NCBI GenBank assembly: GCA_949592205.1 | Contig: CATIUR010000001.1 | Location: 5,000,001 to 5,064,000, forward strand | Direction of reading: 5' to 3' | Length of the DNA stretch: 64,000 nucleotides | DNA from: Helichrysum umbraculigerum | Lineage: Eukaryota; Streptophyta; Magnoliopsida; Asterales; Asteraceae | Shown here: positions 32,691 to 42,801 of the stretch, one piece after another | Layout: each line of letters begins with the position of its first letter | How positions within the stretch are numbered: position 1 is the stretch's first letter | The notes under the pieces: model-generated | Database searches by the model: none | What the model was told of the DNA's origin: nothing | The model's input: the letters and a program-made list of their open reading frames with translations, nothing else | Position numbers and translations under genes: made by a program

Positions 32691-34691
32691 TGTGACACCC
32701 GCCAATTTAGGTTAACTTTTAAACTTAACAGAAACCCTAATTACGTGTATTTAGATGTGATTTAGGCTAAATACTTGTAATTACTTGTAACTATTTGTAT
32801 ATTTATGTGAATATACGCCTACGTAATTGTTTTATATTACGCATACGTAATTAATTGTAATTTCGCGAAACAACCGGACGGAGTCCGACAGAATATACGA
32901 CGTTGGTGAAAACATTTCTATAAATAACTTAAATCTATTTTTTAGAAGTTATTTATCATATATTATTATTTTTATATAATAATACACGAAAAACTTAGGC
33001 GTTTTGGCTAAAACGTCTCAAACACGGTAAAAATGCGCGAATCGAATTCGGCAATCAAACGAAAGTCAATAAATAAATTGACAACTCAATTTAAAGTATT
33101 TTAATAATACTTCAATGAAAAATAATCCTAAACATATCGTGAATTAAAACGACGAAAGAAAACGTTACGCGATTAAACCTCCGTACAATGAGCACGCAAA
33201 TCGAGACCGATCAAAAGACGGAACATTTTTTTATAAATGTTTTCAAGTATTTATATTAAATATTTCAAGTGAAAATATCAGAATTTAAACCGTTACTTAA
33301 ACGCGTGTATTAAACGTTTAACGTCTAAATAAACGTCTAAACAATCGGGTAAACGAACGGAAAACGTAACAAATTAAATTGGGAACAAGAAAATGACCAA
33401 TATACCCTTGAGTGGGCCCCCTAGGCCAGCCCCCTCCTGCACCCCATGTGATCCCATGTGACCTCACATGGTCACCTCCTACTACACCACTCCCATTACA
33501 TGCAACCCTTCACTCCATCATTTCACTCATCACCCTTTTCACTCAATCACTCCCACTTCTCTCTAAACATCTTCTCTCACTAAAAACACAGAGATTTTAA
33601 CCACCTTAAACCACCACCAAGAACTACCACAACCACCATTAAACACTATCAATTTAAAAGAAGTAATCACAAGAAGGAAACTAGGATCAAGCACCTCACT
33701 TTCATCTTCCTCTTCTTCTCATCAATCTCATTGTAAGGAACCACTTTCTCTTGATTAATATACTTACATACTACTTATTTAGATGTTATTTAGCTCATCT
33801 AACATGAATATGTCCAAATATCATACTAAAAATCGTTTTTATAACACATACAAGAACATGCAGAATCTGTCTCATAAAATGCAGTTTACAAAAATATTCG
33901 TATAAAATCTAATTTTGAGAGTTAGAAGATGCATTTTTTTTTTAAATTTGCGTATTGAAAAGATCTACAACTTTCGTGTTTTGCACTTTTTCCAGAAACG
34001 TACTCATTTCTCTCTACGAGCCGATTTATAGGACTGACCTGTTAGTTTTCGATAAATTTGTTCGGAATTTTAGCGAAATTAATTACCTATGTTAATGGAC
34101 ATATTGGAAGCTGGAAATTTAACATGTTAGTCTAGACACTTAGTAGATCAGTTGGTAAAAGTTTTGAGGTTTGATTTGGACTAGAGATAGGCGAAATCAG
34201 TTGGCGTAATGACCCGACATAAACCGAAAACGTTGAATCATGAAGTTTTAAGATGCGAATTTAAAACCGACACCTCGAAATAATCCCGACATGAACCGAC
34301 ATATTTTATAAGCTTATTTAACTGAAATGTGGGTTGGGTAAAAGTTTCGGGTCAAACCGAGTCGGTTTGACCAAGTCAACAAAAACGGCTTGGTTTCTAA
34401 AAACGACAAAACTTACTATTTTTGGAAATTGGTAACAAAAATGGGTTTGGATGACTTAGTTAGTAACTTGGACCAAAGACTAAACTTAGAAAGTTTCCCG
34501 AATTAGAAACCGACACTTAGAACAATTTCTGAAAATAACATAAGTCTCAAGTAGAGACACTAACCTAGTGATGCTATATTTTGCCAGTGATGCTACATTT
34601 TGCTAGTGATGCCACATTTTCTGAAAATATCCTAAGTCTCAACTAGAGACACTAACCTACTGATGCTACATTTTGCTAGTGATGCTAAGTA

Positions 34692-34862
34692 TGACCAACC
34701 TTGACCAGTTTGACCAGGTTTGACCAGGTTTGACCAGTTTGACCAGGTTTGACCAGTTTGACCAGGTTGACCAGTTTGACCAGGTTTGACCGGTTTGACA
34801 AGTTTGACCAGTTTGACCAGTTTGACCAGTTTGACCAGTTTGACCAACGAGTTGACTAACTT
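34692..34862 (+). repeat. tandem TTTGACCAG repeats in the D LTR
   Basis: Tandem 9-10 base units TTTGACCAG or TTTGACCAGG. The preceding 130 bases carry several TAGTGATGCTA units. The 3' LTR copy (55914-56062) has a different unit order and is shorter, so the array has changed since insertion. Confidence 0.9.
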
Positions 34863-35250
34863 TGACCTACGGTTTAAGACTTATACAAACTAAAATAATT
34901 GGTTTGCAACACACGATATGTACTAATGAATAGTTTACAGCAAAACAAACTTGATAATAATGTCTAAATGAATTATTAATACAAACTTTCACCAACGGGT
35001 CGTACACGTTTTTAAGAAACGAACTTGAACAATTTATTTGGACATACTAGTTGATGAACTAGCTCTAGGTGGACATTAACCCTCCACCTACACGATTGGC
35101 TTAAGTGGACATTAACCCCCACTTATACAATCGCTATAGATGGTCTTTTAAGACATCTACTTACACAACCTTATACGTTTAGGACGTTAGAATGTTGCGC
35201 TTTGGACTTTGCTTGTTATTTGATAATTGCTTGCTACTTGATAATCTAAG

Positions 35251-35729
35251 GTGAGTTTCATAGCCCCACTTTTTACTGCTTTTTACTTTGGGGTGAGAAT
35301 ACATGCTCTGTTTTATAAACTGTTTTACATATGAACGCAAGTAACGAAAACTCTTATACTAATTGCATGAGTAACTAAACCAAACTACGATGACCCCTAA
35401 CAAATATCATAGTACGTTAATACTAAGCGCGAACATTATGGATAGATCTATCGGGACCTGACAATCCGCCATCCGGGTTAGTCGCTCTAACCACTATACG
35501 GATGCATAATATTTCGTACAGCCGAGTGTACTGGTTACACACTCACTGGGGGTAAACAACTACGGTTAAGCTTCGGACTATGAGCTCATGGCAATAGTAT
35601 ACTATGATTTACTTTGGCATTCGTGCAACTTTGATAACTATGAAATCTTGTGGTTCATACTATGATTTTAACTGCGCAAACCTATGAACTCACCAACTTT
35701 ATGTTGACCTTTTAGCATGTATTTCTCAG
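35251..35729 (+). promoter_or_regulatory. intron-like block in the D LTR
   Basis: AAG followed by GTGAGTTTCA at 35251, and ATGTATTTCTCAG ending at 35729. The stem-loop CAAC-TTTAT-GTTG (35694-35706) occupies the same place as CAACC-TTTT-GGTTG in element 1. Repeated in the 3' LTR at 56464-56942 with the same length. Confidence 0.5.
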
Positions 35730-36057
35730 GTTCAAATACGCAGTAGGACTTCCCACGGGAAACAAGGCAGTAGGATACTTTTGGAAAGCATTAGCTCGAG
35801 TCGCATGTTTTCACAAACAACAAGAGATTAGATTGCATTACGATATTTTGTATCAACATTTATGTATTAGAAATCTCTACCGATTTATGCGAACTCCAGA
35901 TATTTTGTAAACATTTGAATTATGGTAATGTAATATTTTTCAAACGTCTCATATAGAGGTCGTTTGCTTTAATCTTTGTGTTGTGATATTTGATTTGGTC
36001 GGCGCCCCCTTGACACCTCATGTTTCCGCTGCCACGTGTTTTGGGGGTGCGACAGAT

Positions 36058-36070
36058 TGGTATCAGAGCC
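36058..36070 (+). promoter_or_regulatory. primer-binding site of element D, initiator Met tRNA
   Basis: TGGTATCAGAGCC, three bases after the LTR. Confidence 0.92.
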
Positions 36071-36392
36071 TAAGGTTATAGCGAACTAGGATTGCATTAG
36101 TGACCTAGACTATAACCATTAGGTTAGTATTCTTTGTTTAGTATGACTGGTTCAGCGATTGCATCATTTGAATTTAATTTAACATAGCCTGATCAACTAT
36201 GTACAATTAAAGGAGATTCGATGCAAGACCTGAAATGGTTGTAGTGAACGAGAATACAATAGCAGACATAGACCAAGGATAGAACGGGACCAACATTTAT
36301 ACGTGCTTATGTGCTAGGCTTTTATGTGTGTATATATATACATATATATGTATGTATAACCTTACGTACACTAAACTTATTTGCCACCCTTC
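36071..36392 (+). other. leader of element D
   Basis: Non-coding, similar to the leaders of elements 1 and E up to a TA-rich stretch near 36330-36350. Confidence 0.6.
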
Positions 36393-36800
36393 ACGGCAAC
36401 CACTCCCACACCTACGTCACCCAACTCTGAAAACGAGGCTCTAGCCTTACTCACTACTGTGGAGATTTCCATGGTACCCGCTCGCCCCGCCGAATCGGGC
36501 AATGATATAATCGAATAGGACTCACTTGAGGAGAATCCACCTAAGGATTCACCAACCAAACAAGTGACATCTACTTCACCCTCTTCCTCCCGCTCTCATT
36601 ATAATCGTTCAAGAACACGTATGGAACTAGAACCTCGTAAGGATTCATCATCTAGGCGCGTTACATTTACTCCGTCTACTCCACACCCTTCGTTCCCACT
36701 TTTATCGTAGACCTATGAATCGCGTGTGTACACATGACTAGAAGGACGGACAGACCTCCTCGAACTAGACCTTATCCTATTCACACTACCTACTCGAAAT
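36393..36800 (+). pseudogene. decayed accessory ORF of element D
   Basis: The ACGGCAACCACTCCCACACC at 36393 lies where element 1 has the ATG of its accessory ORF followed by similar codons, so the start appears to have changed to ACG. Further on, near 36760-36790, a frame reads RTRPYPIHTTYS, matching RASPYPVHNSQNS of element 1 and RARPYHNP of F. Stops and frame changes interrupt it (for example TAG at 36516 and 36706). Alignment is by eye and covers only short stretches. Confidence 0.45.
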
Positions 36801-38354
36801 AATATCTCCAACACTTGGATGGATTCCAATGACTTAGCTATGACTCGGTTTATGACTTTAACCACTCTGGACATAAACTATCTCAATAACAACTTAATCA
36901 TTTTGATCACTACTGCAATGGATGCTAGCAGCTACGGAATTACCAACTATCTTGACCGAACATCTTTACTAAACACTTGTTCATTTCGAAACAATAACAT
37001 AGTCATGATTGACTACTTCAAGAACACTACTCGGTCATTGTCATGACTACTTTGTGAAACTACGATTTGGCTATCTACAACTCTTGAGACGCGGAGGATC
37101 TTCCGACATGAATACCCCTCCATACGCATAGGAACATGTTCATCATACCGTTCTGGTACTAGCTGCTAGGCTACGCCGCCACGAGAATAGAATAGACGAT
37201 ATGGATTTTTCACAGACGTAAACTTTCAACCGATTTTTGACAAAACAGAATTTTCAACACCTTTCAATAACCAGAGCTTTCAACGAATTTTTGTTAAACA
37301 AGAGTTTCCAACGTATTTTGGTTGACATTAAGTTTTCAACAGATATTATGATGACATTTTAACAAATAAAAACCGTACCTATAAACAAATACTTGAATTT
37401 CACTTAATTTTTCTCAAAGATCTATGTTTTCTAATGAACGATAGCGACTTATACTTTGAAACACCTGCGGGTCTTCTAACGATTTACATATTGGAAATAC
37501 GTTTACAACGATTTATATTGGATGTGATCCAACGAATTACTCATAACTTGCGAATTGTTTACAAACTGGTTTATTGATAGTTTTAACAAACTATTTATTG
37601 GAATCCAATTACTGCCTTCATTTTTTTTCTTTTATCAAGATTTGATCACTACTTTGTCTCTGTTTTGTGAACTACTTCGTCTCTGTTTTGTGAGCTACTG
37701 TGAAGCTGTTTTGAGAACTGTTTACGAACTATTTAATGCTCATTTTCTATGATTTACTACGAACCATTTAACTCTGTTTTAGGAACTATTTGAACTTCGA
37801 TTTATGAACTATTTGAACTTTGATTTACCAACTTGAACTCTGCTTTATGAACGATTTTGTACTATACTGTGAACTATGTTTGTGAAATTACTTTTACGTA
37901 TTGTATAATACGACTATGAAACAACTACGATAGCAACTACGAGCCCCACTACGATAATAACTACGATTCCAACTACGATTACATCTGTGATTAAACTTTG
38001 ACAACTTTGAAAACTTGAGACTTGTACTCCGATTTTAGAACTATGCTTTGAACTATGATCTCAACTATGACCTTTTCTTAGATTTCAACTATGATTCCTA
38101 CAACGAGCCACATAGGAATGTTTTCCTACTACGAACCTTATAGTAAATGACCTTACTACTACCGACTATCTAGGAATATTTGTCCTACTAATAGTACACG
38201 GAGATAATTCTCCAAACGTATACAAATGGATGCGTTGCATCACAACAACGAACTTTCTTTTCATGGACTTAGTTAAACGTCGGAAATACTCACACTTTAG
38301 CTAGATCCCACACAAACTATGACTACGAGCAAATTTCGGGACGAAATTCTCCTA
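36801..38354 (+). other. non-coding interior of element D
   Basis: About 1.5 kb of AT-rich, loosely repetitive sequence made of variants of TTTGTGAACTACT, AACTACGATT and TTTTCAAC motifs. No Gag, protease or polymerase motif was found in any frame. The open frames at 36819-37046 and 37555-37752 have no recognisable content. Confidence 0.6.
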
Positions 38355-38366
38355 ACAGGGGGAGAA
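38355..38366 (+). promoter_or_regulatory. polypurine tract of element D
   Basis: ACAGGGGGAGAA directly before the 3' LTR, after the conserved TTTCGGGACGAAATTCTC. Confidence 0.88.
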
Positions 38367-38491
38367 TGTGACACCCGCCAATTTAGGTTAACTTTTAAAC
38401 TTAACAGAAACCCTAATTACGTGTATTTAGATGTGATTTAGGCTAAATACTTGTAATTACTTGTAACTATTTGTATATTTATGTGAATATA
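38367..38491 (+). repeat. 3' LTR of element D, first piece
   Basis: First 125 bases of the LTR up to the ATATA target of solo LTR H. It continues at 41160. Confidence 0.92.
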
Positions 38492-41154
38492 TGTGACACC
38501 CCCAAATTGAATGATTTGCGGAAGCTTGATTTGGGTGTCACTAATCAATATACAAAGCACACAAGATATAATGAACGACCACTATATGCGTCGTTTTAAA
38601 CTTGTATAGATAAAGTAAATGTTTACATCAAAATATTGTTACATTAGCTCGTTTCCTGAAATTTAGAGATTACATAGCATAATTACTTTTACAAAATATA
38701 ATAATGCAGTCCAATCTCTAGTTGTATGAATGCTGACTCGAGCTAATAGTTCCTGCTTGTGCAGTCAACCTACTGCTGGGTACCTGTGATAAATACTAAA
38801 ATGGGTCAGCGAAAACGCTGGTGAGCTCACAGGTTTGTATGTCAATGTATAGTTGTCAGAACCGCAAGATTTATATTGAATTTAAAATGCAATTAAGCAA
38901 AATAAAAGTTATACTGTCCATGAGCACATAGTCTGAGCTTAACTGATTTGTCAGGCCCAATTAAGGAAACCTAACGTGGAGTGCCTCCTACGAGTGCCTA
39001 ATCAACACTCGTCTTCCCAAATGCTAATACATCCGTTTGACCGATTAGTGCGTGCTAACCCGGATGAGGATTGTCAATCCCATATGATATCATATACTAA
39101 CATTCACGCTATAAAATACTAGAGACTATGCTTATGGAGGACTTTAAAATGATTAGCTTGAAACTCATGTAGTATTTGAAGTTTGTCACTTGCGTTCTAC
39201 TTGTAAAACAAAATGAAGTAGTAATATCACACCCCTGGTAAAAGTAGTGAAAATGGGGCTATGAAACTCACCTGAGTCTTGAAATGTTAAGCAATTAAAC
39301 TTGAAGTAATTAGCAGTGTGTTGGTGTCCAAAGACTTGAAACCTGAATGTGTCCACGACACTTGAATTGTTATTAATTGTATTGGTATCTCGAAAGACTA
39401 CCATTGGAATTGTTTGTCTAACTCAATGTCCAAATTTCCCCGATTTGGTTGATTGTATTGTTACAAGTTACTACGACTTGTTTGATTAGATTGATACAAG
39501 TTACAACGACTTGTTTGATTTTGAAGTATGTTTTGAAAACGCGTACGGACCGTTGGTGATTAGTTGAGATAAAAGTATTGTTGTTATCGTCTTGTTTTTG
39601 AAGTGTTACACTTGAAATACACGTCCCATTATGTTCTAAAAGTCGTATGGAATAAGTATTTGAAGTTGTAAAATCTCGACACTTGGTATAAAAATAGTTG
39701 GAAGACCTGCTGTTTTATGCGTCACTTAATAGCGTCACTTAGGCAAATCATGCGACACTACCGAAGTGTCGGGTTCAATGTCAGATTTGGAAGTATAGCG
39801 TCACTGGTGTAGTGTCGCGTGAAGTAGTGTGCGTCACTTCAGGAGTGACGGGTTCAGCATAACGGCGGCACTTATGGAGTGTCGTATAAAATAATGATTT
39901 CGGATATTTGGGCGTCACTTAAGGAGTGACGTGTATCATAGCGACACTAACGAAGTGTCGGGTAAAACAGTATGGCGTCACTTGTAGAGTGACGGGTATA
40001 GATCAAAATGGAATTATGTGCGACACTTATGAAGTGTCGGTATAGAGAATATGGCGTCACTTGTCTAGTGACGGTATGTTGTGTCAGATAAACGGATATG
40101 GCGGCACTTAACAAGTGTCGCTAAGTATAAATAGGCGTCACTTCAGTAGTGACGGTCAGAGGCCAACATTTGAGCTAGGGCGACACTTAAGGAGTGTCGG
40201 TATTGAAGGTATAGCGGCACTAATGGAGTGTCGCGGGAAGTGTCGCTATACGCTGCCAGTGTCTATGCGACACTGGCCGCTGTTCGACGGATTTTGGTCC
40301 AAAAAACGTGTTTTCCGGCGACCGTTGGTTACCAAACTTTTACCCAACCCTCATAGGGACATATTAAGCTTATCTAAACAATAATATATGAAAAGTAACT
40401 AAAATCGAGAGATTTCGTAATTTGTCGGAAACTTACAAAGTGATGAAATGAAAATCCGGAAAGGTAGGATTGTAGATCGTCGCGAGGTGGTCGTTTATTT
40501 CCAAAGGAGTATAGTGTTTTGAAGTCGTTTAATGTGTTTATTTTGCGAATTTCGTTGATTTTGGTGATGGTGGTGATGATGATAATTGAGAGAAAAAGAG
40601 GAGGAAGAGAGAGAGGAAAGAAAAGAGAATGAAAGAAAGTGGGTGGAAGTGGGAGGTTAAATCCCCACTTTCGCCCCGCGTTCCCGCTCCGTGCGGTGTT
40701 CGTTTGCTCCGTCATTTAAACGTTAAATAATTATTTTAAATATTAATTGGTACATTTTAAAAATACAAATTATCACGCTATATTTTATTTAAATATTTTA
40801 CTAATCACTTTATATTTGAATTATAAAAAGGTAAGTTAATTTGTTTGCGCGTTTTACATTTTAAATTGTGTAACTTTCTGATTGTACGATACGAATGAAT
40901 ACGAAATATTATAATAATAATATTTTTGACATAAAAGCGTTATTTAATAAAATTGGTCACCAACGTCCGTATTTATTGTATCGAAATTCATTCGATTTGA
41001 GACTCGTACGATTTAAACAAATCGCATAATTGTAGATATATATTCAACAATATATATAATAATTGATACATTAATTAGCCTAACACAGAACTAATTACAT
41101 GTATTAAAACTTGATTAGGCACTAAATTCTAGTCCTAAATTGACGGTTGTCACA
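38492..41154 (-). mobile_element. solo LTR H (gypsy, G-like ends)
   Basis: A 2663-bp LTR without internal region, flanked by ATATA (38487-38491 and 41155-41159). On the plus strand it starts TGTGACACCCCC and ends GTTGTCACA, like the G LTR. Solo LTRs arise when the two LTRs of an element recombine and the interior is lost. Its palindrome array and the sequence next to it resemble element 1 rather than G. It has the intron-like block (39271 down to 38784). Confidence 0.93.
39719..40278 (-). repeat. array of 23-base interrupted palindromes in solo LTR H
   Basis: About 14 units of the GCGNCACT...AGTGNCG type; 39751-39773 is a clear 23-base example. Arms are mostly matched pairs (GCGACACT with AGTGTCG, GCGTCACT with AGTGACG), and GCGGCACT is paired with AGTGTCG, which would allow a G-U pair in RNA. 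Open frames here are artefacts of the array. Confidence 0.88.
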
Positions 41155-41159
41155 ATATA

Positions 41160-41573
41160 CGCCTACGTAATTGTTTTATATTACGCATACGTAATTAATT
41201 GTAATTTCGCGAAACAACCGGACGGAGTCCGACAGAATATACGACGTTGGTGAAAACATTTCTATAAATAACTTAAATCTATTTTTTAGAAGTTATTTAT
41301 CATATATTATTATTTTTATATAATAATACACGAAAAACTTAGGCGTTTTAGCTAAAACGTCTCAAACACGGTAAAAATGCGCGAATCGAATTTGGCAATC
41401 AAACGAAAGTCAATAAATAAATTGACAACTCAATTTAAAGTATTTTAATAATACTTCAATGAAAAATAATCCTAAACATATCGTGAATTAAAACGACGAA
41501 AGAAAACGTTACGCGATTAAACCTCCGTACAATGAGCACGCAAATCGAGACCGATCAAAAGACGGAACATTTT
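41160..41573 (+). repeat. 3' LTR of element D, second piece
   Basis: Corresponds to the 5' LTR from CGCCTACGTAATTG to GACGGAACATTTT; ends at the target of the copia element. Confidence 0.92.
41569..41573. repeat. target-site duplication ATTTT, left copy (copia element)
   Basis: Repeated at 54444-54448; the uninterrupted site can be seen in the 5' LTR of D near 33227-33231. Confidence 0.92.
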
Positions 41574-41685
41574 TGTTGGTACATCAATGTGTGTCTGTCA
41601 GTTGGTCTCAGTCTGTAATCGTGTCGAAATTGTAATTACGTATTGAATAGTTTAAGTTCTAGTTTAATTACAATTTTTGTCATCG

Positions 41686-41809
41686 TGCGACACAATCACT
41701 GTGTCGCAAAAGCATTCTATGCGACACAAGTCTTGTGTCGCAGAATCATCTCATGCGACACAATGCTTGTGTCGCATAAGCCTTCATGCGACACAAAGCT
41801 TGTGTCGCA
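41686..41809 (+). repeat. four 23-base palindromes upstream of the copia TATA box
   Basis: Units at 41686-41708, 41720-41742, 41754-41776 and 41787-41809. Each is TGCGACACAA, three variable bases, then TTGTGTCGCA (the first has C in place of the first T of the second arm). Start-to-start distances are 34, 34 and 33 bases, close to three helical turns. The short open frames across it are artefacts. Confidence 0.92.
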
Positions 41810-41826
41810 TACAGTTTGGTCCAGAC

Positions 41827-41833
41827 TATAAAT
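41827..41833 (+). promoter_or_regulatory. TATA box of the copia LTR
   Basis: TATAAAT about 18 bases after the last palindrome and in the middle of the LTR, the usual place for the U3/R promoter. In the 3' LTR the sequence is preserved. Confidence 0.65.
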
Positions 41834-42106
41834 GGAAGCTCGTCAGTTTCTGTTTGGGTAGCCAAAACACAAAACACACACATATCACCACGAAAATCAC
41901 AGAAGAAAAACTCTATTATTGTGTTATTTTGATCTTTGTGTGTCTAGTTCAAAGGGTTTGTAATCTTCCTTGTTGATTATATATAAACTCACACTTTGTG
42001 TTTTGATCATTTACTTGTGAACATCTAGCATATCTTGTGTATTTAATTTCCGCTTCTATATACAAGTTCAAGCTACTCGATTTGGTCCGTATATGGAACC
42101 TACAAT

Positions 42107-42119
42107 TGGTATCAGAGCT
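42107..42119 (+). promoter_or_regulatory. primer-binding site of the copia element, initiator Met tRNA
   Basis: TGGTATCAGAGCT two bases after the LTR. Confidence 0.93.
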
Positions 42120-42801
42120 GCATACTCTTGAGTTGCGGTTTCGAGTTAGTTTGGTGCTAGATTTTGGTCCAAAAACATTATTTTCATAATTTATGTTTTT
42201 AAGTGTTCTTGGTGTTCTTGGTCAAAAGTGCTAGTTTAATCCATCTTGTTGCTTGATCTTCAAAGAAAAGTTGTTAGTCTAACTTTTTGGATTTGGTTGG
42301 TAAAAGTTGATGATTATTTTGCTTCCAAAGCTGGTTTTTCGTCTGCAGAAAAGTATGGGCTGTAGGTTATGATTTACTTTGAAAGTTGAAATTTTTTGTG
42401 GGCTCAAAAACTGTCTGCACGTGCACTTTTGCGACACAAGGCTTGTGTCGTATCACTGTTCATACGACACAACAATACGACATTAACTTGTCTGCGACAT
42501 ATCGTGCGACATAACGTGCGACACCGTGTACGACATAAGCCTACGACACAATTATTTTGACCTTGACTGGTCTGCAACACACTTTGCGACATAACATACG
42601 ACATAACGGTTGTGTCGCATTTTTGTCTTCTGTCTGATTAACTTCAGCGACACAACACCTGTGTCGTATTGCTTCTTTGCGACATAACCACTGTGTCGTA
42701 TTGATACTTTGCGACATAACACTGTGTCGCATAATTCCAGACTTAGACAAAAATCAGTTTGTTTGTTGTGTATTTTCTGATTTGTTTTGCAGATTTTCAT
42801 C
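42120..42801 (+). other. copia leader with palindrome array and splice-acceptor-like end
   Basis: Non-coding. The second half (42430-42731) holds GCGACACAA/TTGTGTCGC palindromes, several exactly 23 bases long. It ends with a pyrimidine-rich TTTCTGATTTGTTTTGCAG (to 42792) ten bases before the gag ATG, which looks like a 3' splice site. TTGGTAAAAG near 42297 is a weak donor candidate. Confidence 0.55.
42430..42731 (+). repeat. palindrome array in the copia leader
   Basis: Starts with a 23-base unit at 42430-42452 and ends with a 22-base unit. Some units have TGCGACATAA or TACGACACAA arms. Confidence 0.88.

Larger units (their letters stand above)
32691..36054 (+). repeat. 5' LTR of element D
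   Basis: Starts TGTGACACCC and ends GGGGGTGCGACA. It contains CT-rich and CA-rich sequence (33410-33730), tandem TTTGACCAG repeats (34692-34862), TAGTGATGC repeats just before them and the intron-like block (35251-35729). The short open frames at 33412-33600 and 34632-34847 come from low-complexity sequence. Confidence 0.92.
41574..42104 (+). repeat. 5' LTR of the copia element
   Basis: TGTTGGTACATC...ACCTACA, 531 bp. A TATA box (TATAAAT, 41827-41833) follows directly after four 23-base palindromes (41686-41809). Confidence 0.95.

Noticed and set aside
34632..34847. Minus-strand frame with VKLVKLVKL and GQTGQ repeats
   Set aside because: Translation of the tandem TTTGACCAG repeats.
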